Source: Chlorops oryzae
Lineage: Eukaryota; Arthropoda; Insecta; Diptera; Chloropidae
Assembly (NCBI GenBank): GCA_020466095.1
Contig: CM035808.1
Span: 50,480,485-50,544,484, forward strand
Direction of reading: 5' to 3'
DNA length: 64,000 bases
The translations under genes were made by a program, and so were the position numbers. The notes below the pieces were generated by a model, which was not told the origin of the DNA, did not search any database, and saw only the letters and a list, made by a program, of their open reading frames with translations. Positions 43,690 to 56,327 of the stretch are shown here, one piece after another; within the stretch, counting starts at the first letter, position 1; each line of letters starts with the position of its first letter.

Positions 43690-44990
43690 AGAATGACCAT
43701 TTCATGGCCTCCAATGGTCATCCCGTAACTTTTTTTGACCACCTCCAGAAATCCAGATTTTTCAATTTTCACTCAAAATATTCAGCCTTCGATGTAAGCA
43801 GAAACTTTCACCATCTCTATAGTACCCTATACAAAGATTTTTTAAAATTTGAAATAGGTTTTCAGAATGACCATTTCATGGCCTCCAATGGTCATCCCGT
43901 AACTTTTTTTGACCACCTCCAGAAATCCAGATTTTTCAATTTTCACTCAAAATATTCAGCCTTCGATGTAAGCAGAAACTTTCACCATCCCTATAGTACC
44001 CTATACAAAGATTTTTTAAAATTTAAAATAGGTTTTCAGAATGACCATTTCATGGCCTCCAATGGTCATCCCGTAACTTTTTTTGACCACCTCCAGAAAT
44101 CCAGATTTTTCAATTTTCACTCAAAATATTCAGCCTTCGATGTAAGCAGAAACTTTCACCATCCCTATAGTACCCTATACAAAGATTATTTAAAATTTGA
44201 AATAGGTTTTCAGAATGACCACTTCATGGCCTCCAATGGTCATCCCGTAACTTTTTTTGACCACCTCCAGAAATCCAGATTTTTCAATTTTCACTCAAAA
44301 TATTCAGCCTTCGATGTAAGCAGAAACTTTCACCATCCCTATAGTACCCTATACAAAGATTTTTTAAAATTTGAAATAGGTTTTCAGAATGACCATTTCA
44401 TGGCCTCCAATGGTCATCCCGTAACTTTTTTTGACCACCTCCAGAAATCCAGATTTTTCAATTTTCACTCAAAATATTCAGCCTTCGATGTAAGCAGAAA
44501 CTTTCACCATCTCTATAGTACCCTATACAAAGATTTTTTAAAATTTGAAATAGGTTTTCAGAATGACCAATTCATGGCCTCCAATGGTCATCCCGTAACT
44601 TTTTTTGACCACCTCCAGAAATCCAGATTTTTCAATTTTCACTCAAAATATTCAGCCTTCGATGTAAGCAGAAACTTTCACCATCCCTATAGTACCCTAT
44701 ACAAAGATTTTTTAAAATTTGAAATAGGTTTTCAGAATGACCATTTCATGGCCTCCAATGGTCATCCCGTAACTTTTTTTGACCACCTCCAGAAATCCAG
44801 ATTTTTCAATTTTCACTCAAAATATTCAGCCTTCGATGTAAGCAGAAACTTTCACCATCTCTATAGTACCCTATACAAAGTTTTTTTTTAATTTGAAATA
44901 GGTTTTCAGAATGACCATTTCATGGCCTCCAATGGTCATCCCGTAACTTTTTTTGACCACCTCCAGAAATCCGAGAAATCTAGATTTTTC
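43690..44990. repeat. Tandem array of 171-bp units (left arm of FB2)
   Basis: About seven and a half near-identical units: GACCATTTCATGGCCTCCAA ... TTCGATGTAAGCAGAAACTT ... ATAGTACCCTATACAAAG. As 171 = 3 x 57, a 395-codon ORF (43704-44891) of 57-residue repeats stays open. I regard it as a by-product of the repeat. Inverse units are at 48228-48700. Confidence 0.92.
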
Positions 44991-45107
44991 AATTTTCACT
45001 CAAAATGATTAACTTTGAAGGCATTCTGAGTAAAAGAGAGCTAATGCGCTCTCACTGTGTTTGAGGTATTTTGATTTTTAGAACTCAGACGAATATAGTA
45101 ATTCTTA

Positions 45108-46709
45108 GAATAATATTTGTTTTTCACTAAATGTTTTGTTTTCTTCTTATGAATAAAACTGCTAAACCTTTTTTTATACCTTTTCCGAAGGAAAGGGTAT
45201 ATTAAGTTTGGCTCGGAGTATGTACCAAACCAAAGGAGTCGCGATAGATAGATAGATAGATTTTCGTAATTTACTCCTAAGCCATGAAAGATATCATATT
45301 GAAATTTGGCATGGACTTGAACCAGGTAAATGTCCGAAAAACTGCATACACATTTTTTTCGTAGCCCCTTCTTGGGTCGTGGGAAGTGATTCAGAAGTTT
45401 CAAAAATCACGATTTTTAACGTTTGCTCGATAAATTTTTAACTATACATCCCAGCTTATTGAAATTTGGTGTGCATATAGCTACCATGCAGACTTAAGCT
45501 TTCGCTGAAAAAAAATTGCAACATCGCTATATTTATGGTCATCATCCTACACATTAGAAAAAAACACTCTTTCTCTTATTCTCATATCTGTATACAAAAA
45601 TGATTTTCTGATTGTGTACTTTGCCGCCAAAAAAGTCGTCACTTATGGTTAAATTTTGACCATACCCACAAAAATTTTATTGTCACTATTTTGAAATGAG
45701 TATTTCACAGGTAGACAAAATGTCCTCTAACTGTTAAAATTTGACTATGACCACCATTCGCGGAATTCCTGACTGGAATCGTGGAATTCATCCCCCCAAA
45801 ACACAGTACTGCTGTTGGTCATTATAGGGCACACTGCAGAAGAGTGACTGGCTCATGGATGACACATGACGACTGCTGCATGGAAATTAAAGAAAACCAT
45901 CATCCGGAGAAGTCCCTAGTCAACGCTTCTCTTATTTTTTATACCAAATTATGATCTCCTTTATTTTACTTTCAATTTTTGTTATTTAATGAGTATGATT
46001 CTTTTTTTATACCCAGCGTAAGCGGGGCAACGCCCACAAATGAATTTATTGTGTTTTCAGTAAAATGCTTGTTACTTGCGAACCACTCAACACATTCTAT
46101 TGATATTTGGTGTACTGGTAAACTACAAAAAGGGACATATCCAGGAAAAAATGGAAGCCGTCCTCCTCGAGCCACGCCCACAAATAAGGGTTTATCGTAA
46201 CTTGTGAAGTAAAAGACGTAGAAACTTCAAATTCATAACATAGGTTGACCAAGGCTAATGAAAGGTGTAGGAAAAAATTTTATGTGGCCCGCCCACTGAC
46301 ACGCCCACAAATAGAACAGCAAAACATAGTGCGCTCATAATGTCGGGACGCTGGGTATTTCAAAGTCGGGCTTGACCGACTTTAGCTTTCTTGTTTAAAT
46401 ATATACCTGTGTATATACATATATTTAATAAAGCCCAAGAATACGGCTTTAAGATTAAGCACAACATAAACTTATGTTTTATATATAAAATAAATGTTTG
46501 CTCATTTTTAGTCAAACCGGCAAGCCTAATCGAAACTTTATTATTGACTGCGTGGGAAAGGCGAAACAAATTAATTTTCATATTAATTTCCCAAGACCTT
46601 AATATCTAAATAATAAATATAATTTTGAGACTTAAATTTAAAAAAAAGGCATAGCAGTTTTTATTCATAAGAAGAAAACAAAACATTTAGTGAAAAACAA
46701 ATATTATTC
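45108..46709. mobile_element. TA-flanked non-autonomous element E1 with about 67-bp inverted repeats
   Basis: GAATAATATTTGTTTTTCAC ... at the left and its mirror at 46643-46709; TA at 45106-45107 and 46710-46711. Interior is made of dispersed-family sequence: a forward piece with ACCTTTTCCGAAGGAAAGGG (45176) and an inverse family A piece (46011-46395). No transposase. Confidence 0.85.
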
Positions 46710-46712
46710 TAA

Positions 46713-48124
46713 AGCTTGTATTACACTGTTTGGAATTTTGCCAAATATTTGGAATAAAATTTTTTACAAATATTTGATAAAATATTGTGTTTGATCGGCA
46801 TATAAAAAATGGGTATTACACTGTTTGGCATATAAATAAAATATTTGGAACTTTTTTGTTTGGCTTGATTCAGACAAATACATGTTTGGAGCAAGCGAGT
46901 CAAAGTTATTTGGATAGGTATTAGACTGTTTGTCATCAAATTATTTGACAAGAATAAAGTATTTTGAAAAAATTCTTTATTATTTCATAATAATTTTCTT
47001 GTTCTTTGGAGAAATTAAAAAGATAACAAGTAAAGAAGTTTACATCGGCTAAGCCGATTGCACACACACCTTTTCCTCAGCCTTAAATATGTTGAAACAT
47101 TACCTTACCAAAAATTCCTGCCCTTTTCGTTGTTCTAGCTACACATTATCTGTGCTTCGATTTAGCTTCACTAACTCGAAATTATATTTAAGTACAAATT
47201 TTTTGCGAATGGTGGGCATGGTCAAATTTTAACCGTTAGAGGACATTTTGTCTAGCTGCAAAATACTCAATTCAAAAAAGTGAAAATCAAATTTTCGCGA
47301 ATTTTGCGAATGGTGGGCATGGTCAAATTTTAACCGTTAGAGGACATTTTGTCTAGCTGCAAAATACTCAATTCAAAATAGTGAAAATCAAATTTTTGCG
47401 AATTTCGCGAATGGTGGTAAAATTTTATCCTTAAGTGACGACTTTATTTGGCGGCAAAATAGACAACCAGAAGAAGCAAAAAAAAACCATTTTTGTATAC
47501 AGATATGAGAATAAGAGAAAGAGTGTTTTTTTTTTAATGTGTAGGATGATGACCATAGTTATAGCGATGTCGCTTAAGCGAAAGCTTAAGTCTACATGGT
47601 AGCTATACACACACCAAATTTCTTTGTTCAAACTCAAGCCCCACCTCTTTCCAAGCATTATCTCTGATTATTTTATTTTTATAATCATTTAACTGGGCGT
47701 TCCAGAGACATTCGCGCATTTCCACATTGCTTATCAATTTCATTATTTCGGTGTCACTCCACTGTATGGAAACCTTTTTGACTCTCTTTTTTCCTTCAGA
47801 CATTTTTTTAAATTCAATTTTAGGTTGAAATAAAAATAATTTTGTCTTTATTTGGCTGTATTTGTTTCTGCAGTTGACAAGGAATATCCAAACAAAAATA
47901 ATATTCCAAATACGTGCAAACAGTTTGCTTTGTTTAAAGCGAACCCAATTACACAGAAAAAAAAGTGTCAAATATTTGGCTTTTTGACGATATGCCAAAC
48001 ATAACCCAAATACGATCAAATAATATGTTTAGTCAAATATATTTGCCTATTACACTGTTTGAACCTGTGTTTGGCACCGAAACTCCAAATATTTGGCCAA
48101 ATGCCAAACAGTGTAATACTACCT
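46713..48124. mobile_element. Harbinger-like element with MADF gene only (TSD TAA)
   Basis: Ends AGCTTGTATTACACTGTTTGG and, inverted, AGGTAGTATTACACTGTTTGG-type sequence. TAA at 46710-46712 and 48125-48127. It keeps a MADF-type ORF but no transposase. The interior has a tandem duplication of about 107 bp (47205-47420; GCGAATGGTGGGCATGGTC) belonging to the repeat family at 11520-12650. Confidence 0.72.
47620..47803 (-). pseudogene. MADF-domain protein, first exon or remnant
   Basis: ATG at 47803 (MSEGKKRVKKVSIQWSDTE). MADF features follow: WSDTEIMKLISNVEMRECLW, then LNDYKNKIIRDNAWKEVG. The open frame also extends upstream without an ATG and ends at 47603. No downstream exon was recognised, so the gene is probably incomplete. 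Homologous in layout to the gene at 25159-25973. Confidence 0.6.
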
Positions 48125-48900
48125 TAAGAATTACTATATTCGTCTGAGTTCTAAAAATCAAAATATGTACCTCAAACACAGTGAGAGCGCATTAGCTCTC
48201 TTTTACTCAGAATGCCTTCAAAGTTAATCATTTTGAGTGAAAATTGAAAAATCTAGATTTCTCGGATTTCTGGAGGTGGTCAAAAAAAGTTACGGGATGA
48301 CCATTGGAGGCCATGAAATGGTCATTCTGAAAACCTATTTCAAATTTTAAAAAATCTTTGTATAGGGTACTATAGGGATGGTGAAAGTTTCTGCTTACAT
48401 CGAAGGCTGAATATTTTGAGTGAAAATTGAAAAATCTGGATTTCTGGAGGTGGTCAAAAAAAGTTACGGGATGACCATTGGAGGCCATGAAGTGGTCATT
48501 CTGAAAACCTATTTCAAATTTTAAAAAATCTTTGTATAGGGTACTATAGGGATGGTGAAAGTTTCTGCTTACATCGAAGGCTGAATATTTTGAGTGAAAA
48601 TTGAAAAATCTGGATTTCTGGAGGTGGTTAAAAAAAGTTACGGGATGACCATTGGAGGCCATGAAATGGTCATTCTGAAAACCAATTTCAAATAAAAAAA
48701 AACTTTGTATAGGGTACTATAGAGATGAGGAAAGTTTCTGCTTACTTCAACGAGTGATTTGGGGGAAAACTAAAAAATCTCGATTTCTAGGGGTGGTCAA
48801 AAAAAGTTAAGGGGTGGTCATTGGAGCCCAAGAAAAGGGCTTTTTGAAAAGCTATTTAAATTAAAAAAAAAATTTTTTTTGGGCTGCGTGAAGTTGGCCC

Positions 48901-49630
48901 TTACGCCAGCCTTCCAAATGACCGCAGGTGTTGTATAATTCTATCAGTGTACAAAATTTCAGATTTTCAAGTCTCTCTATTAACAAGTTATGACTTCTTT
49001 CGCGCTAGATTGAACATTCGGCCCAGTGTACCACGCCAATTTCCTTAGGGATATTTTTATACGGGCTGTTTGAAATTTCCAGGTATTTGCAAATGAGAGC
49101 TTTCCGCTTTTCTTCTTGTTGAGAAGACATCTTTTCACTAGCTTATATATTTTTCAAATGATTATTATTTTTTTAAATTTCAATATTTATACTTTATTTA
49201 GGTACTAAATATGTTGCTATAGAGCCAATACTTTTTTATAAATAGCCAAAAAACAAACGGACAGTTATTTCTAGGACATTTCTTAGAAGAAATTTTGTCG
49301 GTTTCTAAATCATTTCCGACAAATATCGATTTCCATGACATCCTGGAATTTCTTAGTATACAACATTTAAAAACTCCGTAAACTCAAAGTTCTTATCCCG
49401 TTCTGTAAAGTTCATGTGAACAAATATAAGTCAAATATTGTTTTCATTTGTTCAGAAAACATTTCTCCAAAGAAGGCCGTTTAGTTAATTTCCGTTGTTT
49501 TTATGCGATAAGCTTTCATATATACTCTACTATACAGAGATTTTCCAAACACAACTTATCTTAAAGCCCCCGCGTGAATACATATATACATACATGCATG
49601 AATATGTGTCGCAGACTCTAGAGTCTTGAC
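48901..49630. other. No clear feature
   Basis: AT-rich DNA between FB2 and the next composite element; no domain-bearing ORF. Confidence 0.4.
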
Positions 49631-49636
49631 GAACTT

Positions 49637-50576
49637 CCCAGCAAACATTTACCCTTACTAAACAATTGGAAGTAATTTGCGCCCGCAAACAAAAGGCTTG
49701 AATCCAAGTGTTGGAATTTATTTGGAGTTCAAGTGTAAATAACCAAAACGGCTCCCTTTTAATTCAATTGGATTTGAGGTTGGAAAACATATAAATCCAA
49801 GCAATCGAATTAAATATTTTCCAAGCCTAAACAAGCAGTACCAATCCGATGTAGGCGGGTCCAATCCCCGCTGCGGCGAGGGATTTTATTATTATTTATT
49901 TATTTATTTTTTTTGAATACTTAGGTAGATAATATAACATTTAAATAATAGGGTTATTCACAAAGGCGTGTTAAAAACGTTGGAAAGTCGGAAAATCGGA
50001 AAATTGCGACTTCTTAAATAATTCTTAAACTTTTTTTTGCATCTTGCACAACTTTTTAAGCAGTTAAAGATTTCCGATTTTCCGACGCCATTGTGAATAC
50101 CCCTAATATTTCAAAACTTAGAGGAATATCGAGCTTTCATCCAAACATTTATGAAAAAATAAAAAAAAATTTTTTGAAAGCACATGTGTATGGATTACGT
50201 TTCTGACGACCGGATATGAACCTAAATTTATAACTGCCAACTTCCTCTAAGTGGATCAAATTTTACCTCAGATATCTTTCTACGTCCCAATTTTTCCACA
50301 ATCTTTTTTCGCCCGCGACAGGAATTGAACTCGAGCCCTCCAGGTTGCAAATCGCAACACGTTTCACTCAATTCTGTCGAATGCTTTAAAACAAAACGGT
50401 AAAATTTTCGTTCGGTCCCCAACTATCTTCTTTAAGTCCGTATGAAGTTAAATGCGCGATAGCAGGGCAAGTTGTTGTTGTAAAAACCAAAATGTCTTTC
50501 AACTATCGTATAGAAGAGCCTTAGGCGTGACTTCTTCTCGATAGACGATAAAATTCTCTTCTAAATGCTGGCTGGG
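49637..50576. mobile_element. Composite element with CCCAGC ends and tRNA-derived core
   Basis: Left CCCAGCAAACATTTACCC, right GCATCCCAGCCAGCATTTA inverted (TAAATGCTGGCTGGGATGC). Arms near 49690-49850 repeat AATCCAAGC / AATTGGATTTGAGG phrases. The core holds a B-box-like GGGTCCAATCCCCGC (49868) followed by a T/A-rich tract, and an inverted SINE at 50265-50390. Same plan as 55925-56822. Confidence 0.45.
50265..50390 (-). repeat. tRNA-derived SINE (minus strand)
   Basis: On the minus strand: GAGTGAAACGTGTTGCGATT, then GGGCTCGAGTTCAATTCC (B box) and a tail with GATTGTGGAAAAATTGGGA. The tail pattern GTGGAAAAATYGRGA is shared with 56475-56600. Confidence 0.65.
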
Positions 50577-51149
50577 ATGCTATAATAACGGCATCGTCCC
50601 CATAGGCTTTATCGCCATAATTACACACAGCTTCTTTTGTTGGTGGAAAATCCGAAAATTACTCAACTGTTGTGTCATTTAATATTATGTTTTCGCCACT
50701 ATCGGTAGCCTATACCACAATACCCGCACTCGTGTTGATTCAAAGAAATACCGATTTTCAAGAAAGTATTAATTTTTTTTAAACTACGATTTATAGCCTG
50801 CTATAAGAAAACAGTTTCTTGTTACATAAATGTAAGCTTCATGAAGTTTAAAAAATTTTTTAAATTAAAAAATTCAGTTTTTAGTTGAGTTCAAAAAAAA
50901 CACGAACACACTTCCACGCAGTTTCTTCCCAACTGATTTATAGCATGACTTGCAAAAATAAAAAACTGTCTTGCTTTCATAGTTCTATTAAAACCTGAAG
51001 CTATTAAGCGTAGTTCCGTTAACCCTGTGTGTTTAGTTAAAGAGAAAAGCTACTATACCACATTACCCGCCTATACCACATTACCCGCCCTTACTCTATA
51101 TGTCTATATCTACGGATCTTAGTTCTGGCTGTTACAAGATTCGCACAAA

Positions 51150-51980
51150 ACTAATATACCCTGCTTACGCTGGGTCGGGCTTGACCGACTTAAGCTTTCT
51201 TACTTGTTTTTATACCCGACACACTCTGTGTCGAGGGTATATTGCGTTTGTGTGGTTGTGTGTAACACCCAGAACCAGTCGAGATAGACCATACAAAATA
51301 TATATAGAAATGATCAGCGTCACCAGGAGATCCGATTTAGCCATGTCCGTCTGTCTGTCCGTCTGATTGTTTGTATACAGTTTTCTTATCGAAGGAGTTG
51401 AGCTATCTCGACGAAATTTGGTATGCGTGCTCACGGCGACATGAGTAAAAACAAGTTCGAGAATGGACCCGATCGGACCATATTTAGGGGTACCTCCAGT
51501 TCTAGGGTCTGTTACGAAAAATCACAAAAACTGCTCTTAAACCGATGTTTTACAAGATATTTTAATGAAATTTGGCATTTGAACATATTTTAGGCCAATT
51601 AATGTGATTTACAAAAATTTGAAAAATGGGCGTGGCAGAAGGGCGTTTTTCGAAAATTGTCTCCTACTGCCGAAACGCTTATGGGACTTGAACGAAAACT
51701 GGCACTTATACTTCCTTTGTAGCCATAAACATCTTGCCCAAAAATTTTCTTGATCGGTCCATTATTAAGGGTACCTCCAGTACGAGGGTCTGTCACAAAA
51801 ATCTCAAAACTGCCCCAAAATCTGACTTTTTCCAAATATTTTAATGAAACTTAGAATTTGCGCGTATATTTAAGCCTCCGATTAGAATTCCGAAAAATTT
51901 GAAAAGTGGGCGTGGCAAAGGGGTGGTTTTCATAAAGAAATTAAACAAAAGTCTGTATATGGGGCCCCTATTGCCTTAAA
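51150..51980 (+). repeat. Dispersed family A, long copy (forward)
   Basis: Contains GTCGGGCTTGACCGACTT, ACCCGACACACTCTGTGTCG, ATCCGATTTAGCCATGTCCG, a (CTGT)n-like run and two GGGTACCTCCAGTTCTAGGG blocks, ending with GTGGGCGTGGCAAAGGGG. Inverse copy at 52793-53545. Short ORFs within are not genes. Confidence 0.85.
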
Positions 51981-52049
51981 AAACTCCTGATATGAAAAAT
52001 TATTTGAAGATGTGTGTCTGTGTCGCGTATTCTATTGTCTATTGTCGCC

Positions 52050-52620
52050 TATAGTCAGGCTTACCCAGCGTAAGCTGGGTATATCAGTTTTGTGCGAATC
52101 TTGTAACAGGGAGAATTAAGCTTCGGAGATATAGACAAATATATATAGAAATGATCAGGATCAAAAACTGAATCGATTTAGACATGTCCGTCCGTCCGTC
52201 CGTCCGTCCGTGGTCGGATCTCCTTTGAAACGGCTGAACCAATGAAGTCGAAATTTGGTACACATGTATAGCGGGGTCCGAGTATGATCCTAAGTAAAAA
52301 TGGGAGACATCCGCCCACGACCACGCCCACAAATGAATTTATTGTGTTTTCAGAAAAATGCTTGTAACTTGCGAACCACTCAACACATTCCATTGATATT
52401 TGGTGTGCTGGTAAACTACGAAAAGGGACATTTCCTGGAAGAAAATGGATGCCGCCCTCCACGAGCCACGCCCAAAAAAAAAGCCCATAAATAAGGGTTT
52501 ATCGTAACTTGTGAAGTAAAAGGCGTAGAAGCTTCAAATTCGCAACATAGGTTCACCAAGGCGAATGAAAGGTGTATTTCAAAGTCGGGCTTGACCGAAT
52601 TTAGCTTTCTTACTTTTTTT
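52050..52620 (-). repeat. Dispersed family A, shorter subfamily copy
   Basis: ACCCAGCGTAAGCTGGGTAT, (CCGT)n run at 52186-52210, GCTTGTAACTTGCGAACCAC and terminal GTCGGGCTTGACCGAATTTA. The copies at 46011-46395 and 61025-61400 belong to this subfamily. Confidence 0.8.
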
Positions 52621-52792
52621 TTTTAATGATTCTACTGACTGCTCTTTCAGCTTTAGGGACGTAATGGAAAAGGCAGCTGCTTAATATCAGTTGACTTGTT
52701 TTGGCCGCTAAGGCGACCGAACTGAAAAAGCGTTGCCATCCGTAATCGCTACAAAATTTGTGAGGCAACTAACAAAGGTAACTAAAAAACAA

Positions 52793-53545
52793 GTAAGGGT
52801 GTTATAGTCAGGCGAGCCCGACAATAGAATACCCGACACAGACACACATCTTCAAATAATTTTTAATATCAAGAGGTGTTTAAGGCCATTAGGGGCCTCA
52901 TATACCGACTTTTGTTGAATTTCTTTATGAAAACCGCCCTTTTTCCACGCCCAATTTTCCATTTTTTCCGAATTCTAATCGGAGGCTTAAATATACGCTC
53001 AAATTCTAAGTTTCATTGAAATATTTCGAAAAAGTCCGATTTTGAGGCAGTTTTGGGATTTTTGTGACAGACCCTAGTACTGGTGCCCTTAATAACGGAC
53101 CGACCGTGGAAATTTTTTGGGAGAATGTTTATTGCTACAAAGGAAGCATAAGTGTCAAATTTCGTTCAAGTCCCATTTGAATTTCGGGTGTAGGGGACAA
53201 TTTTCGAAAAACGCCCTTCTGCCTCGCCCACTCCTAAAATTTTTGAAAATCGTATTACTTGCCTTAAAACATGTTCAAATATCAAATTTCATCAAAATAT
53301 GTTAAAAAACTTCGATTTTAGAGCAGTTTTTGTGATTTTTCGTAACAGACCCTAGAACTGGAGGTACCCCTAAATATGGTCCGATCGGGTCCATTCTCGA
53401 ACTCGTTTTTACTCATGTCGCCGTGAGCACGCATACCAAATTTTGTCAAGATAGCTCAACTCGTTCGGTAAGATAACTGTATACAAACAGACGGACAGAC
53501 AGACGGCCAGACGGACATGGCTAAATCGGATCTCCTACGTATACA
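52793..53545 (-). repeat. Dispersed family A, long copy (inverse of 51150-51980)
   Basis: AACAAGTAAGGGTGTTATAG at the left and CGGACATGGCTAAATCGGAT at the right mirror the forward copy. Together with the short copy between them they form a 2.4-kb inverted cluster. Confidence 0.85.
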
Positions 53546-54494
53546 TACGTATGCGCAATTTGCTTGCCTTGAGCGCAAGGCAACCAAACTAAAAAAAATT
53601 TGCTAAAGTTTTTTTTTCGCACATTATAACTTGGAAAGTTTGATTTTAAAATTTATCAGATATTTTATAAACTAAAAATGAAATATGTATGCGAAAAAAC
53701 CAATTTATATTTTAAAATTTTTTATAAGTTACATTAGAATTTTTCAATTCACTCCTATGGCCAACCCATTCCACCCCACGCTTTTATATCTTTTATACAT
53801 CTATGTAAATTCCCATTTTCCCACTAAAAAAAACTTTTCGATTGCTTTATTTTTCATAACGAAGCGAACGACCCGAATTCAAATCCCAAGCAACGGTTTG
53901 CGTTCTAATTGGATTTCAAAGCCAAAGCACATGACTCTAAATTAGGCAAATTGAATTTCATTTAAAAAAAATCTAAAAATATGAACATTTATTCCAGCAG
54001 TTCAAACTTGTAAAGCTGCAGTTTAAATCAAGAACGCAACTGTGAACTGTGTGCAAGAACGCAACTAGACCCCCTTTGATAAAACAACCGAGCCGAGAGG
54101 AAATCCTCTTAAATATATCTCGTCGCTTGTATGTTATTGTATTCAATATAGAGATTGACACGGGCCTTAATATCGATTCTGCTGGTAAAGAACCTTTTTC
54201 GATATAATTATAGGGATTAGATCTAAAAACGCTTTTGTCATTCAAAAACCTACTTTTCATACTTTAAAAAAAAGTTTTATTACAATTTGTTACAACGTTG
54301 CGATTTTTAATTCATTTTAGGTCGGCCGCAAAACTAAATTCAGCGGGTTTTTCGCATTACTATTACACTAGTTTACGAAGTCTTCTTTTGACATCAAAGA
54401 ATTATCCTTTAGCAAAAGAGAAAACAAGCCCATGGAAATCACTCGAATTGAAGTTGTGGCATATATAAGCAGTTAAGTAAAAACGTTCAAAACC
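53546..54494. other. No clear feature
   Basis: AT-rich sequence; a weak B-box-like GACCCGAATTCAAATCCC at 53869 may be another SINE scrap. No gene seen. Confidence 0.35.
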
Positions 54495-55734
54495 AGGACG
54501 TGCAACCGGAACCGAAACCGTAACCGATTTTAACCGGTTCATTTTCCTAACCGAAATAAAACCAAAACCAAAAATTTTTTTTTTTTGGAAACCGGTTCTT
54601 GAACCAAAACCGAAACCGGTTTTATACGGTTTCTGAAACAATTTCCAACATCTTCCCCAAAATTTCATTTATTTCATGGTTGTTTATTAATGCGCCACAT
54701 AAACAATCAGTCTGACTGATCAGTTACCCGTGTGCGTGTTTATGCACTCTTGCTTGTTTTTTCGAACAGGCAGTTTTTGACTTCAAGCGCTAACGTTGCT
54801 CCTAAAAAAATTCAGACTTTCCAGACTGTCGTAACCTTCATTTTTATGAGCCCAATATCTGAGACTGTTTATAAGAAATAAAGAAATATTTTTAAAAGTC
54901 AATTGGAAAGTCTTATGAGCCTGTTTGCAATCTTATAATGATTGTTCTTATTATTTCGAACACGACTGTATTTACTCGACACGTTTAAGACTATCTGTCT
55001 TTTTTTGCCACCAGTAAAAATCGTGTGGTCAAACAGAGACAGACAGACAGACTAAGTGTGTCGGGTGAACACGTATCTAGCGGGTCGTGAAAACATGGTA
55101 AATGGCGATAAAAAAAATAGCCACATCTTACACCATGTCCTAACTTCAGCCAAAAATGCACCTTTTGGAAGCTTTTAGATTTTCGGCACAAACATAATAA
55201 ATAAGGTTTGTACGCATTTACACGTTAAGTATGAAGAATATTGTTCCGGAACAGTTAACAAACGACGTCTCTTTTCTTCTTAGGTCTTTCTCTACTTACT
55301 TAATTTTCTCGAAATATTTGGTCGTGAGTCTGACTCTAGAATATTGAAATTTCTTAACGTGTAATGCGTATTGACAACGCCTTTAGTTTTGTGCTGTGAA
55401 TATCAATGGTCTATAAAGCGATCCCGACACGGTACTGAATTGCTTACTGAATCCTGAAAGGTTAAGGTGCGTTTGAAGTCTATATTTCGTAGTCAAGATT
55501 TTTTTTGTACTGTAACGAAAGTTGGAAATTTAACAATTTTAGGGTTTGCTTTGCAAGAAATTAATATCTTGAATTTTTTCCGCGATTCTTAAAGTTATTG
55601 AAAAACCGTAACCGGAACGAAACGATACCGAAACCAAAATAGTTTTTTTTCAGAACGAAACCGTAATCGAAACCATAATCATTTCATAACCAAAACCATA
55701 ACCCGAACGTTATTTGTTTCGTTTGCACGCCCTG
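54495..55734. mobile_element. Non-autonomous hAT element with ACCGAAACC arms (TSD TTCAAAAC)
   Basis: Ends CAGGACGTGCAACCGG and GTTTGCACGCCCTG; 8-bp TSD TTCAAAAC at 54487-54494 and 55735-55742. Arms consist of tandem ACCGAA/ACCAAA units near both ends (54505-54640, 55600-55705). Interior is unique and has no transposase. Confidence 0.88.
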
Positions 55735-55924
55735 TTCAAAACTTAATTTTACCAAAAGTACTGATTTCACCGGCAAATAAAAAAAATGGTCTTGATATTG
55801 AAAAATGAAGTTTTCTACTCTGCGTTTATTGGGGTGCTGAGCACGAATCTGAAGTCAAAATTCCCCGATCGCCCTCAGATTACGCCCCAGCAACTCCCAG
55901 CATCCACCATACTAGACTAAAAAT

Positions 55925-56280
55925 ATTCCGTCGTAGAGTCTATGACATCCGACGTAGTATCTATTATATCCGCAATTGATATAGGTCCAATTGCAAGATA
56001 TCATAGATTCTACGACAGCTTTGCAGTAGTTTCTACGATGAGGAATGTCATTGATTTCAACGATATATAACGTAGATTTATCGATATTCCACCGTGGGAG
56101 CTATCATATTCCATCTTAGGAACTATGATGTTATTTCATAGTAACTACGATATCTAATCATAGGAACTACGATATTATATCATAGAATCTACGGTTTCAA
56201 ATCTTGAAGTACATTTCTATAACTTCTTAATTTTGATATGAATTCTTGTCGGCGGGTGTTCGATCTCTGCTCCAGCGAGC

Positions 56281-56327
<47 letters not shown>

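Larger units (their letters stand above)
43460..48900. mobile_element. Foldback element FB2, centre occupied by two other TEs
   Basis: Left arm about 43460-45107 and right arm about 48125-48900 are inverted copies related to FB1 (GAAGTTGGCCCAAAAA, TTTTTTGACCACCCCTAGAA, CTGAGTAAAAGAGAGC). The left arm has about seven 171-bp repeats, the right arm about three. Reading inward, the arms meet as GTAATTCTTA / TAAGAATTAC, a palindromic centre. Element E1 (45108-46709) and a Harbinger relative (46713-48124) inserted there. Outer ends are ragged and no TSD is seen, so it may be truncated. Confidence 0.7.
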
